A stretch of DNA of 54,501 bases from the NCBI RefSeq assembly GCF_009728735.1, contig NZ_CP024636.1:910808-965308 (forward strand). Direction: 5' to 3'. This stretch comes from Pantoea phytobeneficialis (GTDB taxonomy: Bacteria > Pseudomonadota > Gammaproteobacteria > Enterobacterales > Enterobacteriaceae). The position numbers were made by a program, and so were the translations under genes. Shown piece by piece: positions 36,931 through 46,671 of the stretch; position 1 is the stretch's first letter, and each line of letters starts with the position of its first letter. Under the pieces are notes generated by a model that saw only the letters and a list, made by a program, of their open reading frames with translations, was not told the origin of the DNA and searched no databases.

Positions 36931-37388
36931 CCCTCACCCCGGCCCTCTCCCATGAGGGAGAGGGAGATATGCCACAGGCTCGATCGGCTCCCATGAGGGA
37001 GAGGGAGATGTGCCATAGGCTCGATCGGTTCCCATGAGGGAGAGGGAGATGTGCCACAGGCTCGATCGGTTCCCATGAGGGAGAGGGAGATGTGCCACAG
37101 GCTCGATCGGTTCCCATGAGGGAGATGTGCCACAGGCTCGATCGGTCCCCATGAGGGAGAGGGAGATGTGCCACAGGCTCGATCGGCTCCCATGAGGGAG
37201 AGGGAGATGTGCCACAGGCTCGATCGGTTCCCATGAGGGAGAGGGAGATGTGCCACAGGCTCGATCGGCTCTCATGAGGGAGAGGGAGATGTGCCACAGG
37301 CTCGATCGGCTCCCATGAGGGAGAGGGAGGTGTGCCACAGGCTCGATCGGTCCCCTCTCCCGCTTGCGGGAGAGGGTTAGGGTGAGGG
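36931..37388. repeat. CCCTCACC-ended element with ten 41-bp tandem units
   Basis: 458 bp with the same outer ends as the elements at 24223 and 28288. Inside, ten near-identical units start at 36950, 36991, 37032, 37073, 37114, 37149, 37190, 37231, 37272 and 37313. The spacing is 41 bp except one 35-bp unit lacking six bases (GAGAGG or its register equivalent). The right end is the CTCTCCCGC-TTGC-GGGAGAG hairpin. It fills the whole gap between dinB and the sugar transporter genes. Long minus-strand reading frames over it are artefacts of the repeat. Confidence 0.9.
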
Positions 37389-37394
37389 CAAAAA

Positions 37395-38465
37395 TTATTT
37401 CTTGCCGTACTTCGCTTCCAGCGTGGCGAACCACGGAGCGACGAAATCGCTGTTTTCGCCCCAGCCCGGAATAATTTTGTTCAGCGACGCCACATTCACT
37501 GCACCTTGCTGGCTGTTCAGCTGCTGCTGCGAAATTGCCGACGCTTTAAACTCGTAGCTGGCAGGGGTGGCTTCACCGGCGATTTTATTCGCCACCAGGC
37601 GCATATTCACCGCACCGATGGTTTTTGGATCAACCGCTACCGTCTGCACCCACGGGCTGTTCTTCTCGTGCATCAGTTGCAGGTCCTGGTTGGAGACATC
37701 AATACTATAAAGCTTGATCTCGGTACGACCATTCTCCTGCAACGCCTTGTAAGCCCCCTGGCTGAAGGCATCCCACGAACCCCAGATGGCATCAATCTTC
37801 CCTTTCGGGTACTTGGCCAGAATCGCGCCAATTTTGTTGGCGGTGTCGCCCTGAACGTCAGAAGAAACGGCACCAATCGACTCCAGCTGATGAATGCCTG
37901 GATTCTCTTTCAGCAGTTTTTCATACACCACCTGGCGGCGATCCATCGCCGGGAAGCCACCGACCCACAGCTTGACGATATTCGCTTTGCCGTTGAAATC
38001 TTTGATCATCTGGCCGAGTGACTCTTGCGCCAGTGACGCATCATTTTGCGCCGTCACCGTCACACCGTTCACCGGGGTATCCACCGGAGTATCAAACACC
38101 GACAGTTTAATTCCGGCATCAGCGATACGCTTCACCAGCGCGGTGGAGTAGGGTTCTTTACCGTGAGACAGGATGATGCCGTCATACTTCTGGCTGATGG
38201 CCTGGCTGACGAAATCCTGGAAGCGAGCGTCATCACCGTTGCTCAGAAAGGTGCTGACTTTAAAGCCCAACTGGCGGCCCTGCTGAATCGCACCGGCGAC
38301 AAACTGGGTGGTGTTATCGTCAGAACCGAGGTTACGAATAATTGCGATACGCACCGGTCCCTGATGATTAGCGATGGCGGCAGGTACCGGCACCACGGTG
38401 TCGGCAAAGGCGGCGCTGGCATTCAGCAGGCTTACGGCCAGCAGCGAAAGGGTGATTTTTTTCAT
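37395..38465 (-). CDS. Sugar ABC transporter substrate-binding protein (RbsB-like)
   Basis: 356 residues with signal peptide MKKITLSLLAVSLLNASAAFA and a type I periplasmic binding fold: IRNLGSDDNTTQFVAGAIQ near residue 42, then YDGIILSHG and IDAIWGSWDAFSQGAYKAL. Family members bind pentoses, rhamnose, autoinducer-2 or polyols. It is the last gene of a three-gene minus-strand operon, after the ATPase and permease. No kinase, isomerase or regulator gene lies nearby, so the sugar cannot be told. Confidence 0.88.
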   Translation of the reverse strand: MKKITLSLLAVSLLNASAAFADTVVPVPAAIANHQGPVRIAIIRNLGSDDNTTQFVAGAIQQGRQLGFKVSTFLSNGDDARFQDFVSQAISQKYDGIILSHGKEPYSTALVKRIADAGIKLSVFDTPVDTPVNGVTVTAQNDASLAQESLGQMIKDFNGKANIVKLWVGGFPAMDRRQVVYEKLLKENPGIHQLESIGAVSSDVQGDTANKIGAILAKYPKGKIDAIWGSWDAFSQGAYKALQENGRTEIKLYSIDVSNQDLQLMHEKNSPWVQTVAVDPKTIGAVNMRLVANKIAGEATPASYEFKASAISQQQLNSQQGAVNVASLNKIIPGWGENSDFVAPWFATLEAKYGKK

Positions 38466-38492
38466 GTTGTTCTCTTTCTCAAGGGAAGCGCC

Positions 38493-39491
38493 TTAGCGGC
38501 GCTGGATATAGGTAATCGCCAGGGCCAGAGCCAGCACCAGGCCTTTAATAATGTCCATCGCGTAGTAAGGCACGGAAAGCATCACCAGCCCGTTTTGCAG
38601 CACGCCGAGGATCACCGCACCCACCAGGGTGCCGAGCGCGTTAGGTTTGCCGGAACCGGCCAGCGAGAAGCCAATCCACGCCGCCGCCACCGCATCCATC
38701 AGATAGCCGCCACCGGCATTCACCTGTGACGAGCCAATACGCGATGCCAGCAAGATGCCGCCCAGACCCGCCAGCAGTGAGGCGATCACATAAGCCAGCA
38801 CGCGATAGCGGGTGGTGCGAATGCCGGAGAGACGCGCCGCTTCCGGGTTGCCGCCAAGGGCATACATACGGCGGCCATGTTTGGTCAGCGACAACGCCAG
38901 TTGGGCGACCACGGTCACCACCAGCATAATAATGACGATGGTTGGTACCTGGCCGAGCAGGTTAAAACCTGCCGGAATGGCCCCTTCCGCCATGTCGCCA
39001 TTTGGCATCACCATGTTCTCGGTAATCGAGCCGCCAAAGCTGTAGGTCATTGCCACGCCCTGAATCACGAACAGGGTGGCAAGGGTCGCCAGCATGTCGG
39101 GAATGCGCAGCACCACAATCAGGAAGCTGTTAAACAGGCCCACAAGGGTGCACAGCAGCAGGGTGATAATGATCGCCTCGGTAGTGCCAAAGCCGTACCA
39201 GACGAACAGCGAAATCACCAGCGCGTTTGCTAACGACGCGGTGGAGCCAACCGACAAGTCAAAGCCGCCGATGGTCAGCGAGATTGACACGCCAATCGCA
39301 ATCACCGTCACAATGGCGATCGAGCGAAGAATGTTGATGATATTGGTGGGTTCAAGGAAGCTGTCTGACGCGAGGCCAAAGGCAGCGATCAGGATCACCA
39401 CCGTCAGCAACATGCCCCATTTATAGAGAAAATCAAACAGTTGATGGCGCAGAGAAGGCTGCGGGTTCAGGATTATTTCTTTGCTGCTCAC
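38493..39491 (-). CDS. Sugar ABC transporter permease (RbsC-like)
   Basis: 332 residues with about nine membrane helices, typical of the ribose/xylose transporter family. The loop GRRMYALGGNPEAARLSGI is the family coupling motif. It starts with GTG (39491), nine bases after a GGAGG site, and overlaps the ATPase stop by 4 bp. It lies 27 bp upstream of the binding-protein gene. Confidence 0.9.
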   Translation of the reverse strand: MSSKEIILNPQPSLRHQLFDFLYKWGMLLTVVILIAAFGLASDSFLEPTNIINILRSIAIVTVIAIGVSISLTIGGFDLSVGSTASLANALVISLFVWYGFGTTEAIIITLLLCTLVGLFNSFLIVVLRIPDMLATLATLFVIQGVAMTYSFGGSITENMVMPNGDMAEGAIPAGFNLLGQVPTIVIIMLVVTVVAQLALSLTKHGRRMYALGGNPEAARLSGIRTTRYRVLAYVIASLLAGLGGILLASRIGSSQVNAGGGYLMDAVAAAWIGFSLAGSGKPNALGTLVGAVILGVLQNGLVMLSVPYYAMDIIKGLVLALALAITYIQRR

Positions 39492-40993
39492 GCAGGGGTT
39501 CCTCCGGTGGAATAAAGCAAAAGCGTCTCTTCTGTGGCCTCACGTCCCTCCATTTCTGCCACAATGCGCCCATCCCAGAGCACACAAATACGGTCACACA
39601 GGCCCACCAGTTCGGAAAACTCGCCCGAAGCGTAGATGATGCCTTTGCCTTCCCGCGCTAAACCGTCGATCAGGCTGAACAGATCGGTTTTCGCCTTGAT
39701 ATCGACACCCTTAGTCGGTTCATCAAAAATCAGCACGTCAGCGTTATTGCGCAGCCATTTGCCGATCGCCACTTTCTGCTGGTTACCGCCGGACAGGCGG
39801 CGCAGCGTCTGCGCCGGACCAGTGGTACGCACGTTGAGGCGGTTAATCACCTCTTCCGCCCAGCGCCAGGCCTGGCGATGACCAAACAGGCTCCAGCGGG
39901 AGAAACTGTTATCGGCGCTGATGCTCAGGTTCATCGCCACCGACTCATCAATAAAGATGCCTTCTTTACGCCGTTCTTCCGGCACCAGCGCCATGCGATT
40001 TTCTACCGAATCGTGCGGGGAACGCGGCTGCCACGGCTTACCATGTAACTCGCCTTTGCTGACGCGGCTTTTGCTGGCACCAAATAATGCTTTGCACAGC
40101 TCGGTTTTCCCGGCACCGGCCAGACCGGCGATCCCCAGGATCTCCCCTTTATGCAGACGCAGCGAGATATCCTGCAACAACTGGTCGTCGTGCAGACCTT
40201 CCACCGACAGCAACAGCGGTTGCGACTGACGTTCACGACGTGGCGGGTAGACATCGGTCAGCTGGTGGCCGAGCATCTTCTCGACGATTTGTTCACCGCT
40301 GAGTGCGGCCATCGGTGCGGTTTCGATTAACCGTCCGTCACGCAGCACCGTCAGTTGGTCGCAAATCGCTTTCAGTTCATGGATACGGTGGGAAATAAAC
40401 ACCACGCCAATGCCGTTGCCCTGTAAACGGCGTACCACGTTAAACAGACGCTCGCTTTCATGCTGGTCAAGCGGCGCGGTGGGTTCATCCAGAATCAGGA
40501 AGCGGCAGTGGTGGGAGAGGGCGCGTGCCAGCAAAATCTGCTGCTTCTCCGCCAGCGAGCAGCGTTCCACCAGGCGTTTGACATCAATGTTCACTTCCAA
40601 CTGCTCCAGCAGCGCACGCGCCTGGCGACGGATCTCGCCCCAGCGATAGCCGTGGCCGGGTTCTGCCAGATGATCAAGCAGGATGTTTTCCGCCACGCTG
40701 AGCTGTGGCACCAGCGCCACATCCACTTCCTGCTGGACCAGATGAATACCCAGTTTTTTAGCATCGCGCGGTGAGCGAATGGTGACGGGAGCACCGTCGA
40801 GCAGGATCTCGCCGTGATAATGGCTGTGGGCACCGGCCAGCACCGCCATCAGTGTTGATTTCCCCGCGCCATTCGCGCCGGTCAGCGCATGCACCGAGCC
40901 ACCGTCGGTGGTGAAATCCACCTCGGTCAGCGCGGCAAAACCGCCAAAAGCGATGGAGATATTACGCATCTCCAGGCGGTTAATCGCACTCAT
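39488..40993 (-). CDS. Sugar ABC transporter ATP-binding protein, duplicated ABC (RbsA-like)
   Basis: 501 residues with two ABC domains. Domain 1 has Walker A GANGAGKST, signature-region CSLAEKQQ and Walker B LILDEPTAPLD. Domain 2 has the degenerate GLAGAGKTE, signature LSGGNQQK and LIFDEPTKGVD, as in RbsA/XylG. The ATG at 40993 (MSAINRLEMRN) is chosen; a frame open to 41146 adds a Cys-rich stretch with no homology. First gene of the operon. Confidence 0.92.
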   Translation of the reverse strand: MSAINRLEMRNISIAFGGFAALTEVDFTTDGGSVHALTGANGAGKSTLMAVLAGAHSHYHGEILLDGAPVTIRSPRDAKKLGIHLVQQEVDVALVPQLSVAENILLDHLAEPGHGYRWGEIRRQARALLEQLEVNIDVKRLVERCSLAEKQQILLARALSHHCRFLILDEPTAPLDQHESERLFNVVRRLQGNGIGVVFISHRIHELKAICDQLTVLRDGRLIETAPMAALSGEQIVEKMLGHQLTDVYPPRRERQSQPLLLSVEGLHDDQLLQDISLRLHKGEILGIAGLAGAGKTELCKALFGASKSRVSKGELHGKPWQPRSPHDSVENRMALVPEERRKEGIFIDESVAMNLSISADNSFSRWSLFGHRQAWRWAEEVINRLNVRTTGPAQTLRRLSGGNQQKVAIGKWLRNNADVLIFDEPTKGVDIKAKTDLFSLIDGLAREGKGIIYASGEFSELVGLCDRICVLWDGRIVAEMEGREATEETLLLYSTGGTPA

Positions 40994-41209
40994 GGACAGG
41001 GCCTTTAATAAAGAGAATTGGGCGCATTTTTTCCTGAACATCCAGGCTCGGCAACAAACGAAAGCGCATAAGCTAGCACAAAATCTTATTAGCCATCCAG
41101 ACATCTGGGCGTAACGGCGGCTAAAACTGGCTGTAACCAAAGCCACTGGTGAAAGAGGGAGGTGATGTGAGGGATTTGTAGCGAATTATGCTGGGGTTGT
41201 TAACAGGCA

Positions 41210-41236
41210 TAAAAAAACCAGGCCGGAGCCTGGTTA
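41210..41236 (-). terminator. Terminator of pepD
   Basis: 8-bp perfect stem AACCAGGC / GCCTGGTT with a four-base loop, followed on the minus strand by a run of T residues. It lies 18 bp past the pepD stop. Confidence 0.88.
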
Positions 41237-41253
41237 GTCACTTTACGAAATAG

Positions 41254-42714
41254 TTACACTTTTTCTGGCACAACGTTCAGCAATGAGGTCAGCAGCTGCC
41301 AGTACAAACCGACGCTGGCGATGTGAACCTGCTCATCCGGGGAGTGCGGGCCAGTGATGGTCGGCCCGATGGAGACCATATCCATATTCGGATACGGTTT
41401 CTTGAACAGACCACACTCCAGACCGGCGTGGATCACCTGGATGTTCGGCGTTTTGCTAAACAGCGCTTCGTAGGTTTTACGCGTCAGCGCCATGATCGGC
41501 GAATCGGCATCCGGCTGCCAGCCTGGGTAACCGCCTTTCGGTGCGGTTTTAGCACCCGCCAGCTCACCCAGCGAGGTCAGCACTTCTACCACGTAGTCTT
41601 TACCGGTATCGATCAGCGAACGGATCAGACAGATGATTTCTGCGTTGTCCTGGTCCATCGTCACCACGCCGACGTTAAGCGAGGTTTCCACCACGCCTTT
41701 CGCCACGTCTGAATTGCGGATCACACCGTTCGGGGTGGTGTTCAGCAGGTTCAGGAAGCGATCACGGCTGTCGGCAGTCAGCGCCTGGCCCTGATGCGCC
41801 AACGGCTCGCTCAGCAACGCGATGTTCTTCTCTTTAATACCCAGCTCGTTTTGCAGCGTCGCCTGGAAATGCGCCGCCGCCGATTTCAGCGCATCGACTT
41901 TGTGGCTGTCGATCGCCAGGGTCGCGAAGGCTTCACGCGGGATGGCGTTACGCAGCGTACCGCCGGTGAACTCAATCAGACGCACATCAAGGGCGCGCGC
42001 ATGGGCGGCGAGGAAGCGCGCCAGCAGCTTGTTGGCATTGCCCAGACCGAGGTGGATATCTGCGCCGGAGTGGCCGCCTTTCAGGCCTTTCAGCGTCAGC
42101 TTCAGGGTTTCATAACCGGCAGGCACTGCCTCACGGCTCAACGGGAGGGTGGTGATAAAATCGATACCGCCCGCGCAACCCATGTAGATCTCACCTTCTT
42201 CTTCTGAGTCGGTGTTGATCAGGATATCGGCCTGCAACCAGTTTGGTTGTAAACCAAACGCGCCATCCATACCGGATTCTTCCGTCATGGTCAGCAGCAC
42301 TTCAATCGGGCCGTGTGTCAGGCTGTTGTCAGCCAGCACTGCCAGCGCCGAGGCCATACCGATGCCGTTATCGGCACCCAGCGTGGTGCCGCGCGCTTTC
42401 ACCCATTCGCCATCGATATACGGCTGAATGGGATCTTTGGTGAAGTCGTGCACCGTGTCATTGTTTTTCTGCGGCACCATGTCGAGATGCGCCTGCAAGG
42501 CGACCGGCGTGCGTTTTTCCATGCCTTTGGTGGCGGGTTTACGAATCAGGATGTTTCCGACCTGATCGCGTTCAACCCAAAATCCTTGCTCTTTGGCCCA
42601 GCCGACGATGTATTCGGCCAGCGCTTCTTCATGATAAGACGGGTGTGGAATGGAGCAGATTTTGGCGAAAATATCCCACAGCGGCTGGGGGGAAAGTTGA
42701 GACAATTCAGACAC
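41254..42714 (-). CDS. pepD: Cytosol nonspecific dipeptidase (aminoacyl-histidine dipeptidase)
   Basis: 486 residues (E. coli 485), M20 dizinc peptidase. Ligands occur in LQAHLDMVPQ, LGADNGIGMA, LTMTEESGMDG and NTDSEEEGE, with a further His near the end. A lid domain lies at about residues 190-380. It cleaves unblocked dipeptides including Xaa-His and Cys-Gly. It is divergent from gpt as in E. coli. Confidence 0.96.
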   Translation of the reverse strand: MSELSQLSPQPLWDIFAKICSIPHPSYHEEALAEYIVGWAKEQGFWVERDQVGNILIRKPATKGMEKRTPVALQAHLDMVPQKNNDTVHDFTKDPIQPYIDGEWVKARGTTLGADNGIGMASALAVLADNSLTHGPIEVLLTMTEESGMDGAFGLQPNWLQADILINTDSEEEGEIYMGCAGGIDFITTLPLSREAVPAGYETLKLTLKGLKGGHSGADIHLGLGNANKLLARFLAAHARALDVRLIEFTGGTLRNAIPREAFATLAIDSHKVDALKSAAAHFQATLQNELGIKEKNIALLSEPLAHQGQALTADSRDRFLNLLNTTPNGVIRNSDVAKGVVETSLNVGVVTMDQDNAEIICLIRSLIDTGKDYVVEVLTSLGELAGAKTAPKGGYPGWQPDADSPIMALTRKTYEALFSKTPNIQVIHAGLECGLFKKPYPNMDMVSIGPTITGPHSPDEQVHIASVGLYWQLLTSLLNVVPEKV

Positions 42715-42968
42715 AACGCGTCTCCTGTGTCAGCGTGGCGGACAGGCCGCTCGCACGCGGGGTTCCAGTGAAAGATCGCCGTCAGCTCATCTGACGTGAT
42801 GGGGCTGAGAATATCACTGTTTCTGGCCGGGTGCGTAATCAGGCGCGTTAAAAACCCGCAACCGATGTGCAGATGCTGGTTTTTAATGCGACAGATCCTT
42901 ATAATCTCGCGCAACCCATTCCCCCTTGCACATTTTTAAGCCAACTTCAATTGGCCGGGACTCCTTTT

Positions 42969-43427
42969 ATGAGCGAAAAATACGTCGTCACCTGGGACAT
43001 GTTGCAGATTCATGCCCGTAAACTGGCCCAGCGCCTGCTTCCTGTGGAACAGTGGAAAGGCATCATCGCGGTAAGCCGTGGTGGTCTGGTGCCGGCATCA
43101 TTGCTGGCGCGTGAACTGGGTATTCGCTACGTCGATACCGTGTGCATCTCCAGCTACGATCACGACCATCAGCGTGAGATGACCGTGCTGAAGCGCGCAG
43201 AAGGTGATGGTGAAGGCTTCGTGGTGATTGACGATCTGGTGGATACCGGTGGCACCGCGCAGGCAATCCGCGATATGTACCCGAAAGCACGTTTCGTCAC
43301 CATCTTTGCGAAACCGGCAGGCCGTGCGCTGGTGGATGATTACATCGTCGATATCCCGCAGAACACTTGGATCGAACAGCCGTGGGACATGGGTGTGGTG
43401 TACATTCCCCCCATCGTCAAAAGCTGA
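42969..43427 (+). CDS. gpt: Xanthine-guanine phosphoribosyltransferase
   Basis: 152 residues, the E. coli length. The PRPP loop [13 protein letters not shown] and the N-terminal [16 protein letters not shown] are intact. It salvages guanine and xanthine to nucleotides at the inner membrane face. The ATG at 42969 ([12 protein letters not shown]) matches E. coli; a longer frame from 42867 runs through the promoter. Confidence 0.97.
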   Translation: MSEKYVVTWDMLQIHARKLAQRLLPVEQWKGIIAVSRGGLVPASLLARELGIRYVDTVCISSYDHDHQREMTVLKRAEGDGEGFVVIDDLVDTGGTAQAIRDMYPKARFVTIFAKPAGRALVDDYIVDIPQNTWIEQPWDMGVVYIPPIVKS

Positions 43428-43441
43428 TTGATGTAACGCAA

Positions 43442-43474
43442 ACAACGCCCGGTTTCGCCGGGCGTTGTGCTTTC
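43442..43474 (+). terminator. Terminator after gpt
   Basis: 11-bp perfect stem ACAACGCCCGG / CCGGGCGTTGT with a five-base loop, followed by a T-rich stretch. Confidence 0.8.
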
Positions 43475-43545
43475 TGTCTCTCGCACCGACAGTGCGGGTG
43501 CAGTAAACTGATCCTCGCCGTGACCGTCGCAGGAGAGAGTTTACG

Positions 43546-44793
43546 ATGCCGAGCAAAAACCTCAGCGAAGAGCTATTCAAACCGCGTTTCAAACACCCTG
43601 AAACATCCGCCCTGGTGCGACGTGAGCACCATAGCCCAATCCAGGTACATAACACGCTGGAAGGGGATACCCAGCATTGCTGGTATCGCATGCTGAACAA
43701 ACTGCTGTGGACCTGGCGTGGACTGACGCCGCAGGAGATCAGCGAAGTGTTGGCGCGTATCGCCATCAGCAATGTTGAACACACCAGCGATGAATTGCTG
43801 GATACGGTGATTGGCTACCGCAGCGGCAACTGGAATTTTGAGTGGTCGAAGCAGGCGGCGGTGTGGCAGCAGGAAGCGATGCAGGATGAAAACCCTGAAC
43901 AGGCAGGTCAGGAGTGGTTGCACGCGGCCAATCTCTACAGCCTGGCAGCCTATCCCTATATTAAAGGTGACGAGCTGGCCGATCAGGCGCAGGTGCTCGC
44001 CAACCGGGCTTACGAAGAAGCCACCCAGCGCCTTTCGGGCGAGTTAAAAGCCCTGACCTTCTCCATCAGCGGCGGCAGCCCGGTGACCGGCTTTCTGCAT
44101 ATGCCTGCGCAGGCCAAAGCGCCTTATCCGACGGTGATGCTGTGCGGCGGGCTGGATTCGCTGCAAATCGACCATTATCGTCTGTTCCACGATTACCTCG
44201 CTCCACGCGGTATCGCGATGCTGACGCTGGATATGCCGTCGGTGGGGCTGAGCAGCAAATGGACGCTGAATCAGGACACCAGCCAGTTACATCAGCAGGT
44301 GCTGCGTGAACTGAACAACATCCCGTGGATTGATCACACGCGTGTGGGGTTATTTGGCTACCGTTTTGGTGCCAACGTCGCAACGCGACTGGCTTATCTC
44401 GAAGTGCCGCGTTTGCGTGCGGTCGCCACGCTGGGTGCGATGGTGCATGGCGTGTTTGTCGATGCGCAGCGTCAGGATCAGCTGCCGGATATGTATATGG
44501 ATATGCTGGCGAGTCGCCTCGGTATGTCATCCACCCCGGACAGCAATCTGCGTACGGAACTGAATCGCTACTCGCTGAAAGTCCAGGGGTTGTTGGGACG
44601 CCGTACGCCGATCCCGATGTTGGCGGCTTACTGGAACAACGATCTGTTCTGTCCTGAAGAGGATGCGCGGATGATTGCCAGCTCCTCGGCACAGGGGAAA
44701 ACGCTGATGATTCCAACCGCACCGGTCTTCAGTAGCTTCGACAAAGCGCTAAATCAGATTTGCGACTGGCTGGCAAAGCAGTTAAAAGACTAA
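43546..44793 (+). CDS. frsA: FrsA, fermentation/respiration switch protein (esterase-like)
   Basis: 415 residues (E. coli 414). An alpha/beta-hydrolase core follows an N-terminal helical region; [15 protein letters not shown] and [18 protein letters not shown] mark the fold. The usual nucleophile-elbow Ser position reads GYRFG, so classical esterase chemistry is doubtful, in line with debate on the family. It is known to bind enzyme IIA-Glc. It lies between gpt and crl as in E. coli. Confidence 0.94.
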   Translation: MPSKNLSEELFKPRFKHPETSALVRREHHSPIQVHNTLEGDTQHCWYRMLNKLLWTWRGLTPQEISEVLARIAISNVEHTSDELLDTVIGYRSGNWNFEWSKQAAVWQQEAMQDENPEQAGQEWLHAANLYSLAAYPYIKGDELADQAQVLANRAYEEATQRLSGELKALTFSISGGSPVTGFLHMPAQAKAPYPTVMLCGGLDSLQIDHYRLFHDYLAPRGIAMLTLDMPSVGLSSKWTLNQDTSQLHQQVLRELNNIPWIDHTRVGLFGYRFGANVATRLAYLEVPRLRAVATLGAMVHGVFVDAQRQDQLPDMYMDMLASRLGMSSTPDSNLRTELNRYSLKVQGLLGRRTPIPMLAAYWNNDLFCPEEDARMIASSSAQGKTLMIPTAPVFSSFDKALNQICDWLAKQLKD

Positions 44794-44838
44794 GTAGCAA
44801 TCGTTACACGGTCCGTTAATCGAAAAGGGAGAATTAGC

Positions 44839-45240
44839 ATGTCGTTACCGAGTGGTCACCCCCGCAGCCGTCTGCTTAAGCGCTTCACCGAGCTTGGCCC
44901 CTATATTCGTGAAGGGAAATGCGAAGAAACACGCTTCTTCTTTGATTGCCTTGCCGTATGCATCAATGTGAAACCGGCACCGGAAAGCCGTGAATTCTGG
45001 GGTTGGTGGATGGAGCTGGAAGCCCAGGAAGATCACTTTACCTACCAGTACACCTTTGGTCTGTTCGACAAAGCGGGTAACTGGAGTGCTGCCGCCATCA
45101 AGGGCAAAGATAACAATACAAAAGTTGAGGAGACGCTGCGCAACTTCCACGAGCGTCTTAAAGCGACACTGCATGAGCTGAAACTGGATCTCAAACCTGC
45201 TGCGGGATTTGATGAACAACCGGTAAAGCTGAGCGCGTAA
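44839..45240 (+). CDS. crl: Sigma-S-binding regulator Crl
   Basis: 133 residues, same length as E. coli Crl, with the conserved [19 protein letters not shown] and FWGWWMELE segments. It promotes holoenzyme formation by sigma-S. The ATG follows GGGAG, 45 bp after frsA. It is convergent with phoE across a shared terminator. Confidence 0.96.
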   Translation: MSLPSGHPRSRLLKRFTELGPYIREGKCEETRFFFDCLAVCINVKPAPESREFWGWWMELEAQEDHFTYQYTFGLFDKAGNWSAAAIKGKDNNTKVEETLRNFHERLKATLHELKLDLKPAAGFDEQPVKLSA

Positions 45241-45245
45241 CCAAT

Positions 45246-45274
45246 AAAAAGGGCAGGTGATGAGCCTGCCCTCT
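45246..45274. terminator. Bidirectional terminator between crl and phoE
   Basis: 8-bp stem AGGGCAGG / CCTGCCCT with a seven-base loop and an A run on its left, giving a strong T tract for the minus-strand porin gene. Confidence 0.82.
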
Positions 45275-45304
45275 GATTACAGACACAATGAGGGTAAAAC
45301 GTTT

Positions 45305-46420
45305 TTAGAACTGGTAAGTCATGCCCACAGCTACAACGTCGTCGTTGTTGAGTGCCAGTTTGTTGTCATCCGACAGTTGGTTGATTTTGTAATCCACCAT
45401 CATGGACATGTTTTTGTTGAAGTAGTAAGTCGCACCCACGTCGATATATTTCACCAGGTCGGCATCGCCGATACCGTTTTCGATATCTTTGCCTTTGGTC
45501 TGCACATAGCCCAGTGACGGACGCAGGCCGAAATCAAACTGATACTGTGCCACCAATTCGATGTTCTGCGCTTTGTTCGCCGCACCGGCTACTGAAGCTC
45601 CCTGATAAGTGCCGCTGATTGGCGTCATGTTGCGGGTTTCAGTGTAGATCGCGGCCAGGTAAACGCTGTTGGCGTCATACTTCAGGCCAGCACCCCAGGA
45701 CTCCGCTTTCTGGCCTTTACCGTAGGTACGGGCTTCCTGCTGGTTGGTGCGGTCAGAAGAGGTGATGGCGCTGATGGCGCTGATACCGGTGTCACCAAAG
45801 GTGTAACCCAGCGATGCGCCGTAGCCGTCGCCGTTCTGGCGGGAGGTATCGGTAGCGCTACCACGGGCGTTGGCGCTGGTGGCGTCGTTTTTGCCCTGAT
45901 ATTGCAGCGCGAAGCGCAGACCATCCACCAGGCCAAAGAAGTTGTTGTTGCGGTAAGTGGCGACGCCAGTGGCGCGCTGGGTCATAAAGTTGTCAGAGCG
46001 GGCGGTGCCGTCACCACCGAATTCCGGGAACACGTCCGTCAGGCCTTCCACGTCATACAGCACGCCGTAGTTACGGCCGTAGTCAAATGAACCGTACTGG
46101 CTGAACTTTAGACCGGCAAAGCCCAGGCGGGTTTTGTTGCCGCTGTTGGCGTCTGAACCTTCCGAGTTGTTGACGTTGTACTGATATTCCCACTGGCCGT
46201 AACCGGTCATCAGGTCGTTGATCTGCGTTTGGCCTTTAAAGCCAATGCGCACGTATGATTTGTCACCGTCTGAGCTGGCATTGTCGCTCAGGTAGTGTTC
46301 AGCTTTCACCTTGCCGTAGAAGTCCAGTTTGTTACCGTCTTTGTTATACACTTCGGCGGCATGTGCGGTGGAGGCCAGAGCCAGCGCGGAGACGACTAAT
46401 GCCAGTTTGCTTTTCATCAT
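45305..46420 (-). CDS. phoE: Outer membrane porin PhoE
   Basis: 371 residues with signal peptide ending [13 protein letters not shown], a 16-strand general porin. The L3 constriction loop [15 protein letters not shown] and the C-terminal Phe (GMTYQF) are typical. The segment [25 protein letters not shown] is closest to PhoE. The position (crl-phoE-proBA) and a Pho box at 46505-46522 support PhoE over OmpC or OmpF. Two ATG codons are adjacent (46420, 46417). It forms trimeric pores favouring anions when phosphate is scarce. Confidence 0.9.
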   Translation of the reverse strand: MMKSKLALVVSALALASTAHAAEVYNKDGNKLDFYGKVKAEHYLSDNASSDGDKSYVRIGFKGQTQINDLMTGYGQWEYQYNVNNSEGSDANSGNKTRLGFAGLKFSQYGSFDYGRNYGVLYDVEGLTDVFPEFGGDGTARSDNFMTQRATGVATYRNNNFFGLVDGLRFALQYQGKNDATSANARGSATDTSRQNGDGYGASLGYTFGDTGISAISAITSSDRTNQQEARTYGKGQKAESWGAGLKYDANSVYLAAIYTETRNMTPISGTYQGASVAGAANKAQNIELVAQYQFDFGLRPSLGYVQTKGKDIENGIGDADLVKYIDVGATYYFNKNMSMMVDYKINQLSDDNKLALNNDDVVAVGMTYQF

Positions 46421-46504
46421 TTTGCTATCAATCCCAATGAGTAAAATTTGTTATGCCCGTGAAAGGACTTGTAATAAATCACGGGGACTTTTTACCGGGT
46501 GGCG

Positions 46505-46522
46505 ATGAAAGTTTTATGACAG
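46505..46522 (-). promoter_or_regulatory. Pho box upstream of phoE
   Basis: On the minus strand CTGTCATAAAACTTTCAT matches the PhoB consensus CTGTCATAAAACTGTCAC with two mismatches. It lies about 85 bp before the porin start. PhoB control is inferred from the motif and from E. coli phoE. Confidence 0.85.
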
Positions 46523-46671
46523 TTTTTCTGTTTTCTTGTTAATCGCGAACTTTTGGTCTACGGCATTGTCCGGGGAATTTTGTGCTTTTCCCCCGGTGGC
46601 TGTTGGCTTCCTTGCTCACTCCTGATAAAACGTCCCTTCGCAGAACTTTTTTCTTATATGGCAGGAAAAAC

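Noticed and set aside
24223..37388. CRISPR array, considered for the regularly spaced 41-bp units
   Set aside because: The units are contiguous and nearly identical with no unique spacers, and no cas genes occur.
36272..37434. Long minus-strand frames with repeated HLPLPHG or WHISLSLMG peptides
   Set aside because: They are produced by the 41-bp tandem units, whose length is not a multiple of three, so all frames show repeats. One also runs antisense into dinB. No start site or homology.
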